Source: Flavicella marina (lineage in GTDB: Bacteria > Bacteroidota > Bacteroidia > Flavobacteriales > Flavobacteriaceae). Taken from it: a stretch of DNA of 64,000 nt. The first letter of the stretch is position 1. The number at the start of each line of letters is the position of its first letter. Shown here piece by piece: positions 8,976 to 17,405 of this stretch. The DNA is taken from the NCBI RefSeq assembly GCF_009193215.1, contig NZ_VYVA01000001.1:620001-684000 (forward strand), given 5' to 3'. The position numbers were made by a program, and so were the translations under genes. Under the pieces are notes generated by a model. It worked only from the letters and a program-made list of their open reading frames with translations, had not been told where the DNA came from and made no database searches.

Positions 8976-9647
8976 TTAATATTTCAATTTGAATTTAATG
9001 TATGTAATGGGTTTGTTTACCTCTAAATACTGTTTTTCGTAAAACGTTTGCGTATTCAGAACCACCTCTGGAGCATGTGGATTTGTATAGATATCATGAT
9101 GTGCGTAAAGAACTTCTTGTCCTTGACCATGTAACAATCCTAACGTATAACCATGCATAAATTCACTGTCGGTTTTTAAATGCATGATACCATCTTCATT
9201 TAGAATGTGGTGGTATTTTTTCAAGAACTCTTCATTCGTTAAACGATGTTTTGTTCTTTTGTATTTTATTTGAGGATCTGGGAATGTGATCCAAATTTCA
9301 CTCACTTCATTCTCAGCAAAACACAAATCAACCAATTCGATCTGAGTTCGCACGAAAGCTACATTTGGTAAATTTTCTTCTAATGCGGTTTTAGCACCTC
9401 GCCAAAAACGAGCTCCTTTGATATCAATACCTATATAATTGATATCAGGATTTTTTTCTGCTAAGGCAATAGTATATTCACCTTTACCACAGCCTAACTC
9501 TAATACAATTGGATTGTCGTTTTTAAAGAATTCATTCCATTTTCCTTTGTAGGGAAAATCGGTAGTAACTTCTTCACGAGTAGGTTGAATTACATTAGAA
9601 AACGTTTCATTTTCATTGAAACGTTTCAATTTGTTTTTACTTCCCAA
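8976..9647 (-). CDS. trmB: tRNA (guanine-46-N7)-methyltransferase
   Basis: SAM-dependent enzyme that methylates N7 of G46 in the variable loop of tRNA. LELGCGKGEYT (about 50-60) is the SAM-binding motif I, and WITFPDPQIKYKRTKHR is the TrmB signature with the catalytic-region Asp. At 223 residues it is full length. The start is a TTG, with no in-frame ATG between it and the preceding gene. DUF6341 ends eight bases upstream, so coupled translation is likely. A 10-bp inverted repeat lies in codons 8-16. Confidence 0.96.
   Translation of the reverse strand: MGSKNKLKRFNENETFSNVIQPTREEVTTDFPYKGKWNEFFKNDNPIVLELGCGKGEYTIALAEKNPDINYIGIDIKGARFWRGAKTALEENLPNVAFVRTQIELVDLCFAENEVSEIWITFPDPQIKYKRTKHRLTNEEFLKKYHHILNEDGIMHLKTDSEFMHGYTLGLLHGQGQEVLYAHHDIYTNPHAPEVVLNTQTFYEKQYLEVNKPITYIKFKLKY
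9600..9626 (-). promoter_or_regulatory. Inverted repeat in the first codons of trmB
   Basis: AAACGTTTCA (9600-9609) and TGAAACGTTT (9617-9626) are perfect 10-bp arms around a 7-base loop. In the mRNA they would form a hairpin over codons 8-16 of trmB. Each arm also contains the self-complementary AAACGTTT. It could limit translation or mark a protein-binding site, or it may be chance. Confidence 0.35.
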
Positions 9648-9655
9648 AAGAAAAT

Positions 9656-9865
9656 TTATTTAGGTAAATCTTCTGTTCCTTCTTTTTTAAATCTTACAGA
9701 CTCTTTCATCCAGTAAGCAAGCAACACAAAAAATACTGCTATAAAAAGAAAGTTGATAATATTAGATGTCCACCAGTTTTTATCGCTTCTGATTAAATCA
9801 AAAGGAACAAAAAGTCCTTCTGTGAATAAATCTCCGATGATTCTAAATATATTGTTTGCTATCAT
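9656..9865 (-). CDS. Small membrane protein, DUF6341-like
   Basis: Protein of 69 residues with one clear membrane segment (about 35-52, NFLFIAVFFVLLAYWM) flanked by charged ends. The pattern NNIFRIIGDLFTEGLFVPFDLIR resembles the flavobacterial DUF6341 family, which commonly sits beside DUF6427 genes as here. Function is unknown. It opens a minus-strand unit with trmB and the permease. Its promoter overlaps the promoter of the divergent DUF6427 gene. Confidence 0.8.
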   Translation of the reverse strand: MIANNIFRIIGDLFTEGLFVPFDLIRSDKNWWTSNIINFLFIAVFFVLLAYWMKESVRFKKEGTEDLPK

Positions 9866-9882
9866 AACTTAAATTATCTTTA
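9852..9882 (+). promoter_or_regulatory. Promoter of the DUF6427 gene
   Basis: TTG (9852-9854), 20 bases, then TATCTTTA (9875-9882), one base off the TAnnTTTG consensus. The transcription start should be near 9889, about 19 bases before the ATG. Confidence 0.5.
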
Positions 9883-9887
9883 CGCTG

Positions 9888-9918
9888 CAAAAATATAAAA
9901 ACTAAACATGCTAGCCAA
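9888..9918 (-). promoter_or_regulatory. Promoter of the DUF6341-trmB unit
   Basis: On the minus strand TTG (9916-9918), 20 bases, then a perfect TATTTTTG (9888-9895). The -7 box faces that of the divergent promoter at a distance of five bases, so one polymerase should block the other. Confidence 0.55.
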
Positions 9919-10828
9919 TTTTTTTGAAAAAACTAAACCCTTAAACATCATCGTACTCGGTTTATTTTTTTTTAGCTTTAGTTTCACCTACTTTTTAACG
10001 AACAAAACTACTGATTATCCTATAATTACGTGTTTTTTTCGAACAGGAATCCACGCTATATTTTTGTTGTTTAGCACGATTATCTTTATTAAAAATGGCG
10101 TTTCAAATAACAACCTACACAACAGCTTTTTCATTATTTGTTTTTATGGGATGTTTGCAAATGCTCTTGAAGAGACACATCTATTGTATGTTTCAGCACT
10201 TTTTTTATGGATAACTCAGAAAATCGCTACTTTAAACAATACAGAAAGTGCTAAATTAACCTTATTCGACATTGGTATTCTAAGTGGTGTTTCGTTTTTA
10301 ATTTATGATTGGGCGATTTTAATCATGTTATTCGTATACCTATCATTGATCATCACTCAAAAAGTAAATTTAGAAAACATCCTAAGTCCGTTACTTGGTT
10401 TGTTAGTTCCTTTATTCTTAACATTTACCTACTTTTTCTTTATCGAAAACGTCGATGCGTTTTATAGTTTCTTCGACTTTGCGTATAACTTTGATTTCTC
10501 ACATTACAACAGTGCACATTTACAATTGTCTTTTTATGTATTGTTGTTTTTAACAATAGTTGGCATTGTAGTAACGACTCCCAAAGTAATATCTATTAGT
10601 GACTCGTACCGTTTGCAATATCTTTTGACAATATTACTCCTCGGTATTAGTAGCGTTATTATAAGTTTGAAAACAGAAAAAAACGGAAATGAGTTACTAC
10701 TTACATTTGCTCCGTTGTCTATCATCATGGGACGCTTTGTACAGTCGATACCTAAAAAAAGATTCAAAGAATTATTCGTTATCGCTGTTTTTGCTTTTTC
10801 TCTTTTTCAACTTCTAAGAACTGCATAA
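9908..10828 (+). CDS. Multi-pass membrane protein, DUF6427-like
   Basis: Integral membrane protein of 306 residues with about eight or more hydrophobic segments and very little soluble sequence. The start MLANFFEKTKPLNIIVLGLF resembles the DUF6427 family of flavobacteria. No catalytic motif is visible and the role is unknown. It is divergent from DUF6341, and this pairing seems to be a lineage habit that suggests a shared envelope function. The gene ends just before a bidirectional hairpin. Confidence 0.8.
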   Translation: MLANFFEKTKPLNIIVLGLFFFSFSFTYFLTNKTTDYPIITCFFRTGIHAIFLLFSTIIFIKNGVSNNNLHNSFFIICFYGMFANALEETHLLYVSALFLWITQKIATLNNTESAKLTLFDIGILSGVSFLIYDWAILIMLFVYLSLIITQKVNLENILSPLLGLLVPLFLTFTYFFFIENVDAFYSFFDFAYNFDFSHYNSAHLQLSFYVLLFLTIVGIVVTTPKVISISDSYRLQYLLTILLLGISSVIISLKTEKNGNELLLTFAPLSIIMGRFVQSIPKKRFKELFVIAVFAFSLFQLLRTA

Positions 10829-10832
10829 AAAA

Positions 10833-10857
10833 GGCTTAAGAAAAAAATCCTTAAGCC
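10833..10857. terminator. Terminator between convergent DUF6427 and DUF6263 genes
   Basis: GGCTTAAG (10833-10840) pairs with CTTAAGCC (10850-10857) around a 9-base loop. The U-run is good for the minus strand (TTTTTTATG) and poor for the plus strand, so it mainly serves the DUF6263 gene. Confidence 0.7.
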
Positions 10858-10882
10858 CTCTGATTTATTAAGAAACGACTAA

Positions 10883-11710
10883 CTAAATATGTGAAGCAGT
10901 CAAGCTAATTTCTGCCTTCATATTCATATCCATTACATTTCCTTGTGCTTCCATTTGCATATTCATATCCATTACCATATTTGAAGACAACGTCTCACCA
11001 GTTTTTTTATCTAAGGTAAGATCACCTGAAATAGTTGCTTCTAACATTTTCATGGCAGCAGTTTCACCATTTAACATTTTACCCGTAACGGTTAACAACA
11101 ATTGACTTTTCTCAATACCTACCAAAGTATAGGTATATTCAATTTTCCCTATTTGATTCATGGATGCATTCATCGTCCAGCTATCTCCTACTTTCACCTT
11201 ATGCTCAGGGAATGCGATAAACTGATTCGACATTTGTTCTTTTAATTCTTCAGCTTTGGCAACTGGAATCTCTGGAAACGCCTTAGCAATATCAATCGGT
11301 TCAGTAAACTCACCTTTAGTACTAATACTCATAGGAACAGAGGTGTCTACAACACCTTTAAAACCATCAGCGATTTGTTTTGAAAAGGGATCGTCGTCAT
11401 TATTTTTTTCTGAATCATAGGAACCCGACATTACTGGATTTTTCATATCCATTGTAATTTTCCCAAAAGTCATTTCAATTTTATTCACATCATTCTCACG
11501 AGCATTCGTCTTAAATAACATTTCGAACCCCATGTCCATTTTGGTACTGATATTTTGTTCGCCTGCTTTGATAGAGATATCCATCAATGCCGTCATATCA
11601 TTTTTCAACGTTGAACCTACTTTTGGTTGATAACGAATTAAAACAGATTTTTGAGCAAAAGCAAAAGTTGAAATAAATAATACCGCGAAAAGAATTTTAT
11701 AATTTTTCAT
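10883..11710 (-). CDS. Exported DUF6263-like protein
   Basis: Predicted periplasmic or outer-membrane-associated protein of 275 residues. The start at 11710 gives a clean signal peptide (MKNYKILFAVLFISTFAFAQ, cut near residue 20). A longer frame from 11755 would precede the promoter. The remainder is beta-rich, with methionine-rich stretches such as MDMNMQMEAQGNVMDMNMKAE, and resembles DUF6263. No enzyme motif is seen. It is a single-gene unit between two similar hairpins. Confidence 0.78.
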   Translation of the reverse strand: MKNYKILFAVLFISTFAFAQKSVLIRYQPKVGSTLKNDMTALMDISIKAGEQNISTKMDMGFEMLFKTNARENDVNKIEMTFGKITMDMKNPVMSGSYDSEKNNDDDPFSKQIADGFKGVVDTSVPMSISTKGEFTEPIDIAKAFPEIPVAKAEELKEQMSNQFIAFPEHKVKVGDSWTMNASMNQIGKIEYTYTLVGIEKSQLLLTVTGKMLNGETAAMKMLEATISGDLTLDKKTGETLSSNMVMDMNMQMEAQGNVMDMNMKAEISLTASHI

Positions 11711-11724
11711 ATGTTGATTTTTAC

Positions 11725-11732
11725 CAAATGTA
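11725..11732 (-). promoter_or_regulatory. -7 box of the DUF6263 gene
   Basis: TACATTTG on the minus strand is a perfect -7 match. It predicts a leader of about nine bases before the ATG at 11710 and rules out the longer frame. No clear -33 is seen. Confidence 0.45.
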
Positions 11733-11770
11733 CAGATTTTAAAAAATATTTCCACATAGCCTACAAAAAA

Positions 11771-11794
11771 AGCCTTAAGAAATATCTTAAGGCT
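11771..11794 (-). terminator. Terminator of glyS
   Basis: AGCCTTAAGA (11771-11780) pairs perfectly with TCTTAAGGCT (11785-11794) around the loop AATA, with an A-run on one side and T on the other. It lies 38 bases after the glyS stop. Confidence 0.85.
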
Positions 11795-11831
11795 TTTTAC
11801 TTCTTATATAAAGAAATCTATATTTTGCTGA

Positions 11832-13376
11832 TTACTGGATTTTCTGCAACCACTCAGACATATTAACCTCTTTGTTTATGATTGCTTTTAAGTCAGAAAT
11901 CAACACTCTTTTTTGTTCCATCGTATCTCTATGTCGAATGGTAACCGATTTGTCTTCTAACGAATCGTGATCCACTGTGATACAAAAAGGAGTACCTGCT
12001 GCATCTTGTCTTCTATAACGTTTTCCAACGGCATCTTTTTCGTCGTACAATACATTGAAATCAAATTTCAAGTCATTTACAATCTCTTTGGCAATTTCTG
12101 GTAACCCATCTTTTTTAACCAATGGAAAGATTGCCGCTTTTGTAGGAGCCAATACAGCTGGTAATTTCAATACCGTTCTTGAAGTACCATTTTCTAACGC
12201 TTCTTCTTGCAATGCATTTGAGAAAACAGCTAAGAACAAACGATCTAAACCAACAGATGTTTCTACAACATATGGCACATAGCTTTCACCTAATTCAGGG
12301 TCAAAATATTGTAATTTTTTTCCAGAAAATTCTTCATGTGCTTTTAAATCAAAATCAGTTCTAGAGTGAATCCCTTCTAATTCTTTAAAACCAAACGGAA
12401 ATCTAAATTCTATATCAGCTGCAGCATCTGCGTAATGTGCTAACTTATCATGGTCGTGGAAACGATAATTATCTTCACCTAAACCTAAAGAAAGGTGCCA
12501 GTTTAAACGTGTTTTTTTCCAAGTGTCGTACCATTCTTTTTGTGTACCAGGGCGGACGAAGAATTGCATTTCCATTTGTTCGAACTCACGCATTCTAAAA
12601 ATAAACTGACGCGCTACAATCTCGTTTCTAAAAGCTTTACCTGTTTGCGCAATACCAAAAGGAATTTTCATCCTACCTGTTTTTTGCACGTTCAAAAAGT
12701 TTACAAAAATACCTTGTGCTGTTTCTGGTCGTAAGTATAAATCCATTGCAGAATCTGCAGACGCTCCTAATTTTGTACCGAACATCAAATTGAATTGCTT
12801 CACCTCTGTCCAATTTTTAGACCCTGAAAGTGGACACCCGATTCCTAATTCTTCGATCAAGGCTTTTACATCAGCCAAATCTTCTTTTTCTAAAGACTGC
12901 CCCATTCTTTTCAGAATAGCATCTCCTTTTTCTTTATATCCTAAAACTCTACCATTGGTAGCTAAAAATTCTTCTTTATTAAAAGCATCCCCAAAACGCT
13001 TTGCAGCTTTGGCAACCTCTTTTTCAATTTTAGCATCTAGTTTCCCTACATAATCTTCTATAAGAACATCTGCACGGTATCGTTTTTTAGAGTCTTTGTT
13101 ATCTATTAATGGATCGTTAAAAGCATCGACATGCCCAGATGCTTTCCAGGTGGTTGGATGCATAAAAATTGCAGCGTCTAACCCTACAATATTATCGTGC
13201 ATCTGCACCATTGATTTCCACCAATATTCTCTTATATTTTTCTTTAATTCAACACCGTTTTGTGCGTAATCATATACTGCACTCAACCCGTCGTAAATTT
13301 CACTTGATTGAAATACATAACCGTATTCTTTCGCATGTGAAACTACTTTTTTAAATTGATCTTCTTGCTTTGCCAT
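11832..13376 (-). CDS. glyS: Glycyl-tRNA synthetase, homodimeric class II type
   Basis: Charges tRNA-Gly with glycine. The 514 residues form the single-chain alpha2-type enzyme found in eukaryotes, archaea and some bacteria, not the alpha2beta2 GlyQ/GlyS enzyme. Class II motif 2 is near FRNEIVARQFIFRMREFEQME, and LRPETAQGIFVNF precedes it. Motif 3 lies around VGLDRLFLAVF. The anticodon-binding domain occupies about the last 110 residues (VLAPTKAAIFPL onward). GCPLSGSKNWTEVKQFNLMF is also conserved. The start is only four bases after a -7 box, which suggests a leaderless message. Confidence 0.97.
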   Translation of the reverse strand: MAKQEDQFKKVVSHAKEYGYVFQSSEIYDGLSAVYDYAQNGVELKKNIREYWWKSMVQMHDNIVGLDAAIFMHPTTWKASGHVDAFNDPLIDNKDSKKRYRADVLIEDYVGKLDAKIEKEVAKAAKRFGDAFNKEEFLATNGRVLGYKEKGDAILKRMGQSLEKEDLADVKALIEELGIGCPLSGSKNWTEVKQFNLMFGTKLGASADSAMDLYLRPETAQGIFVNFLNVQKTGRMKIPFGIAQTGKAFRNEIVARQFIFRMREFEQMEMQFFVRPGTQKEWYDTWKKTRLNWHLSLGLGEDNYRFHDHDKLAHYADAAADIEFRFPFGFKELEGIHSRTDFDLKAHEEFSGKKLQYFDPELGESYVPYVVETSVGLDRLFLAVFSNALQEEALENGTSRTVLKLPAVLAPTKAAIFPLVKKDGLPEIAKEIVNDLKFDFNVLYDEKDAVGKRYRRQDAAGTPFCITVDHDSLEDKSVTIRHRDTMEQKRVLISDLKAIINKEVNMSEWLQKIQ

Positions 13377-13380
13377 GCTG

Positions 13381-13388
13381 CAAAAATA
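13381..13388 (-). promoter_or_regulatory. -7 box directly before the glyS ATG
   Basis: TATTTTTG on the minus strand, followed by CAGC and then ATG. With a usual start point about five bases after the box, transcription would begin at or next to the start codon. Confidence 0.5.
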
Positions 13389-13452
13389 AGTATTTTCTTT
13401 ATTTCTAACTATTCTATAATCTTGTTTTTAAAGACCTAGATTTTAAACAAAA

Positions 13453-13478
13453 AAAGAGCGAGAATAACCTCGCTCTTT
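13453..13478 (-). terminator. Terminator of the coiled-coil protein gene
   Basis: AAAGAGCGAG (13453-13462) pairs with CTCGCTCTTT (13469-13478) around AATAAC, with a T-rich tail on the minus strand. It is 21 bases after the stop. Confidence 0.85.
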
Positions 13479-13498
13479 CTCACTTACTGAAAGTAAAT

Positions 13499-14374
13499 TT
13501 ATTTCAAAGTAACTGTAGTCTCTCCAACTGTTTTACCGTTTAAAACAGCAGAAATAGTGTACAATCCTTTTTTGTTTTCTTTTCTGTTTACATCTGTAAT
13601 AATGATTACATCTGTAGCGATATTTTGATAGTCGATTGTAGTTGTATCAGAATAGTAAACTTCTTCTTCGTTAATTGTAACTTTACCTTTTGGAGCAATT
13701 ACAACACCTTCAAAATCTTTGATGATGATATAAGCCTCTTTATCTCCTCCTTCAGTTACTGCATTCTGTCCAATTTTAAACGACACTCTAAATGCATCTG
13801 TATATTTCGCTCTTGTAGTTGACTTTAAAGCTCCAGAAGATTTTTTCTTCATAGAAACTGCTTCAAATTCTTGAATTGCCAATTCTGATGCGATCGCAAC
13901 CTTAGCAGCTAATGCTTCGTTCTCAGCTTTCAATTCTGCTTCTTCTTCCTCTTTCGTTTGGATGATTTCTTTAGCAGCAACAATTTCTTTATTTAACTCC
14001 TCGTTTTTGGCAGTTAACTCCTCGATTTGTGTAAATAATTCTTTGTTTTTCTTTTGCATTGTATACACTCTGCTCTTGTATCTCTTAATTGCAGAATAAC
14101 TAGCTGCTTTTTCAGATTTTAAAGAATCTCTGTAAGAAACAATGTCTTGACGTGCTGCAACTAACTTAGCATTCATTGTTGTATTCTCTGCAATTTTTGC
14201 ATCGTACTTAACAACTAATTCATCTAATTCTGCTTTGATTTCAGCTTTTTCAGATTCTAATTCTGCCTGTAACGCACTGTGCTTAGAATTCGAATAAAAA
14301 GAATACCCTAATGCAAACAATAATAATGCCCCTAAAACTAAAGTAATGATTTTACTTGATTGTTTGTTTTCCAT
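13499..14374 (-). CDS. Membrane-anchored coiled-coil protein of unknown function
   Basis: Protein of 291 residues. One membrane segment (about 9-28, IITLVLGALLLFALGYSFYS) is followed by a long coiled coil (about 30-170) rich in Glu, Lys and Ala. A beta-rich C-terminal domain of about 110 residues (AFRVSFKIGQNAVTEGGDKEAYIII and on) follows. The arrangement fits an inner-membrane anchor with a periplasmic rod and head. I do not recognise a functional family, although similar proteins occur near glyS and comF in flavobacteria. It is a single-gene unit with its own -7 box and terminator. Confidence 0.75.
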   Translation of the reverse strand: MENKQSSKIITLVLGALLLFALGYSFYSNSKHSALQAELESEKAEIKAELDELVVKYDAKIAENTTMNAKLVAARQDIVSYRDSLKSEKAASYSAIKRYKSRVYTMQKKNKELFTQIEELTAKNEELNKEIVAAKEIIQTKEEEEAELKAENEALAAKVAIASELAIQEFEAVSMKKKSSGALKSTTRAKYTDAFRVSFKIGQNAVTEGGDKEAYIIIKDFEGVVIAPKGKVTINEEEVYYSDTTTIDYQNIATDVIIITDVNRKENKKGLYTISAVLNGKTVGETTVTLK

Positions 14375-14405
14375 TTTAAATTTTTTCCGGTTTATTTTAA
14401 GCTGC

Positions 14406-14413
14406 CAAATTTA
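14406..14413 (-). promoter_or_regulatory. -7 box of the coiled-coil protein gene
   Basis: TAAATTTG on the minus strand, about 32 bases before the ATG. No -33 TTG at the right distance. Confidence 0.4.
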
Positions 14414-14459
14414 CTACTTATAATTATAAAACGCTATATTTTATAGGGTTAATTACAGA

Positions 14460-14467
14460 TAATTTTG
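14460..14467 (+). promoter_or_regulatory. -7 box of comF
   Basis: TAATTTTG, a perfect -7 match, 42 bases before the GTG start of comF. The -33 region is not convincing. Confidence 0.4.
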
Positions 14468-14509
14468 TCTGTTTTAATTAAAAAAAGTATTTTTTAGAAA
14501 AAAATAGCT

Positions 14510-15205
14510 GTGTATACAAGTATCTTTTCTGATATTCTAAATCTATTTTATCCCAACGCTTGCGTTCAATGTTCAAAATCGTTGCATACGAACGAAACTC
14601 TTTTATGCATTCAATGCCGTCATGATTTGCCATATGCATATTACCATGAAAAGAACAACCCATTAAAAAAACTATTCTTTGGAAAACTTCCGATTGTATC
14701 TGCCACTTCTTTGTTCTTGTTTCATAAAAATGGAACAGCCCAAACTTTAATTCATTTGTTAAAATACAAACAGCAAGAATACATTGGTTCTTTTCTTGGA
14801 TACCTGTTAGCTGAAGAACTTAAAAAAAATCAATTATTTGACACGATTGATATGATCATTCCCGTACCAATACACCAAAAAAGAATCACCAAACGTGGTT
14901 ACAATCAATTAACGTTACTCGGAAAAACACTTTCAAAAGAACTGCAAATTCCCTTCAACGAATCGATTTTGATCAAAACCGAACCTTCACGTACGCAAAC
15001 CTTAAAAAACAAACTCGATCGAAGAAAAAACACTGAAAATTCTTTCAAATTAACCGATACATCAGTACTCGAAAATAAAAAAATTCTTCTGTTGGATGAT
15101 GTAATTACAACGGGTGCTACGATTGAAGCTTGTGCTCGAGAACTATTAAAAACCAAAAACGTAGCCATCAGCATTGCCAGTGTTGCACATACACCTAACT
15201 TTTAA
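14510..15205 (+). CDS. comF: ComF-family phosphoribosyltransferase-like protein
   Basis: Protein of 231 residues starting at GTG. An N-terminal zinc ribbon carries Cys18, Cys21, Cys33 and Cys36. The C-terminal half is a phosphoribosyltransferase fold with the PRPP loop KILLLDDVITTGAT (191-204) and the family motif KRITKRGYNQ (about 124-133). In competent bacteria ComF helps bring incoming single-stranded DNA into recombination; its biochemical activity is unsettled. No other competence genes are visible here. Nothing between this gene and the Ig-like lipoprotein gene looks like a terminator. Confidence 0.9.
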   Translation: MYTSIFSDILNLFYPNACVQCSKSLHTNETLLCIQCRHDLPYAYYHEKNNPLKKLFFGKLPIVSATSLFLFHKNGTAQTLIHLLKYKQQEYIGSFLGYLLAEELKKNQLFDTIDMIIPVPIHQKRITKRGYNQLTLLGKTLSKELQIPFNESILIKTEPSRTQTLKNKLDRRKNTENSFKLTDTSVLENKKILLLDDVITTGATIEACARELLKTKNVAISIASVAHTPNF

Positions 15206-15270
15206 ATTTTTAGCCTAAAACTTCACTAAATAAATTGTTACTTTGTAGCTTCAAATAAAAAATTATTTCT

Positions 15271-16893
15271 GTGAAAAATTTATTCACTTTTTGCATTATT
15301 TTATTGGTTCTCATTGCAGCAACTACCAACTGCGCAAGAAAAGGAAGTCCAACGGGTGGACCAAAAGACACGATCTCACCAGTAATGGTAACTGCTACAC
15401 CAGAATACGAAGCGATTAATTTTAAATCAAAAAAAATAAAATTGGTATTCGACGAATATGTAAAATTCAAAGACTTAAACAAACAGTTAATTGTATCGCC
15501 TCCTTTAAAACACGCATCAGATATTACTCCAGCAGGTACTGCTAGTAAAAAGATTGTTATTGAAATAAACGATACCCTTAAAGAAAACACTACCTACTCA
15601 TTTAATTTTGGAAACAGTATTATTGACAATAATGAAGGAAACCCTTTAGGAAGTTTCAAATACGTTTTCTCTACAGGTAGTTACGTGGATTCTCTTGAAA
15701 TTTATGGTGCCACTTCGGATGCCTACGAACGCGTTTTCGATACAGAAATCTCTGTATTGTTATTTGAGGTAAACGACACATACACGGATTCTATTATATA
15801 CAAAGAGAAACCGAGTTATATGACCAATACCTTGGATACTATTCTGTATAACATTACAAATATAAAAGAAGGAAAGTATCAACTAATCGCTTTGAAAGAT
15901 TACAATAGCAACTTTCAATTTGACCCTAAAGATGATAAAATCGCCTTTATTACAGAGCCTATTGAATTGCCTAGAGATTCTTTTTTTCATTTAAAATTAT
16001 TCAAAGAAATACAAGAATTTAAACTTTTAAGACCTTTAGAAAAAAGAGTTGGAAAAATAATTTTTGGGTATGAGGGAGAACTCGATAATCTAAAAATAGA
16101 TCTTTTAACCGAGACTCCTGATAACTTTAAAAGTTTCATCAACAAAGAACAAGACAAAGACACTCTTAATTTTTGGTTTACTCCTTTCGAAACCGACTCA
16201 TTACAATTTCTTGTAAAGCGAAATGATTTCGAAAAAAAATACACCGTAAAACTGAGAACAAAAAAACAAGATTCACTAGATATTGAATCTCCTATCAATG
16301 GGGCTTTTCATCCGCGAGATACTTTTTACTTAAAAAGTAATTTCCCTATTGATAAAATGAATCCTGAAAATATTTTTATTACAGATATAGACACATTAGC
16401 TGTTCCGTTTACGACTAGAACGAATGTAGACAAAACCAAAATGTATGTCGATTTCGACAGAAAACGAAACGGGAAATACCAAATCGATGTATTGCCAGAA
16501 GCACTTGTTAGTTTTTATGGAAAAACCAATGACACATTGCAATACTTTTTACAAACAGGTGATGTTGAAGATTACGCAATCGTTGAGATTAATTTAGTGA
16601 ACCCAGAGAATAAACCCATCATATTAGAACTGATTAAAAGCAGCGACGATACTGTATTTGAAAAAATAACGACTTCGAAAAGCGAAAACTACGAATTTAC
16701 AGATATTGAACCTTCGACCTACCTCATTAGAATAATTTTTGACGATAACAAAAACAACAAATGGGACACAGGAAGTTTCTTGAGAAAGATTCAACCTGAA
16801 GAGGTTTATTATTATCCTGTCGAATTAAAACTAAAAGCCAACTGGACTGTTAGCGAAACCATTGACATCAGCGCAATTCAACAAATGAATTAA
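15271..16893 (+). CDS. Lipoprotein with bacterial Ig-like (SbsA-type) domain
   Basis: Predicted lipoprotein of 540 residues beginning at GTG. The lipobox ends at Cys21 (TTNC), followed by ARKGSPTGGPKD, a stretch typical of a widespread Bacteroidota family. Residues about 35-135 form an SbsA-type Ig-like domain (LVFDEYVKFKDL, NTTYSFNFGNSIIDNNEGN). Later there is a segment that may be a carboxypeptidase-regulatory-like fold (KEGKYQLIALKDYNSNFQFDP). It is probably on the periplasmic or outer face of the envelope; the role is unknown. Its stop shares TTAA with the stop of the convergent DinB gene. Confidence 0.82.
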   Translation: MKNLFTFCIILLVLIAATTNCARKGSPTGGPKDTISPVMVTATPEYEAINFKSKKIKLVFDEYVKFKDLNKQLIVSPPLKHASDITPAGTASKKIVIEINDTLKENTTYSFNFGNSIIDNNEGNPLGSFKYVFSTGSYVDSLEIYGATSDAYERVFDTEISVLLFEVNDTYTDSIIYKEKPSYMTNTLDTILYNITNIKEGKYQLIALKDYNSNFQFDPKDDKIAFITEPIELPRDSFFHLKLFKEIQEFKLLRPLEKRVGKIIFGYEGELDNLKIDLLTETPDNFKSFINKEQDKDTLNFWFTPFETDSLQFLVKRNDFEKKYTVKLRTKKQDSLDIESPINGAFHPRDTFYLKSNFPIDKMNPENIFITDIDTLAVPFTTRTNVDKTKMYVDFDRKRNGKYQIDVLPEALVSFYGKTNDTLQYFLQTGDVEDYAIVEINLVNPENKPIILELIKSSDDTVFEKITTSKSENYEFTDIEPSTYLIRIIFDDNKNNKWDTGSFLRKIQPEEVYYYPVELKLKANWTVSETIDISAIQQMN

Positions 16894-17345
16894 ACTAATT
16901 TTTTCAACCCTAAAATAGCACCTAAATGGATTCCTTCATGAAATAAATTGAAGGTTGCTGCTGATTTAATGTCAGTCAAAGTTACATTTACACTTGTTGT
17001 ATATTCAGTATAATTCTCAAAAATTCGCTTTTTATAATCCTCTTCAAATTTCAATGGCAAAGAGATAAACAACGATTTAATTTCGTCAAACTCTTCTTGA
17101 GTCATATCTCTCTGAGGAGCGGTACCTTTTCTATACAAATCTATCATTTCATCTGAAATCAAACATTTCAAACCAGAAAATTTATAACACAACAATTGTT
17201 GCGTAACCACCAAATGGGCAATATTCCAAGCGATGTTATTTTTTGAATTTCCAGGTATCTTATTCAATTGTTCCATTGATAAACCATCAATTGCTTTTAA
17301 CATCAACACTCTTCCTTTACTTAAGCTGTCAAAAATATACTCCAT
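16890..17345 (-). CDS. DinB-like four-helix protein
   Basis: Protein of 151 residues with the DinB/YfiT fold, a four-helix bundle that usually holds a divalent metal through three histidines. Candidate ligands are the His in NIAWNIAHLV (about 43) and the two in LFHEGIHLGAI near the C-terminus (about 135 and 139). Members include thiol-dependent transferases and many proteins of unknown role; despite the name it is unrelated to DNA polymerase IV. It is a single-gene unit, convergent with the Ig-like lipoprotein gene. Confidence 0.85.
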   Translation of the reverse strand: MEYIFDSLSKGRVLMLKAIDGLSMEQLNKIPGNSKNNIAWNIAHLVVTQQLLCYKFSGLKCLISDEMIDLYRKGTAPQRDMTQEEFDEIKSLFISLPLKFEEDYKKRIFENYTEYTTSVNVTLTDIKSAATFNLFHEGIHLGAILGLKKLV

Positions 17346-17405
17346 GTTTTAAAATATTTAATCAAATTTTCGATAAAAATAGCTAATTAAAGTTTGAAAA
17401 CGTAG

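Noticed and set aside
16890-17345. DNA polymerase IV (dinB)
   Set aside because: The 151-residue protein is a DinB/YfiT four-helix metal protein, which only shares the name.
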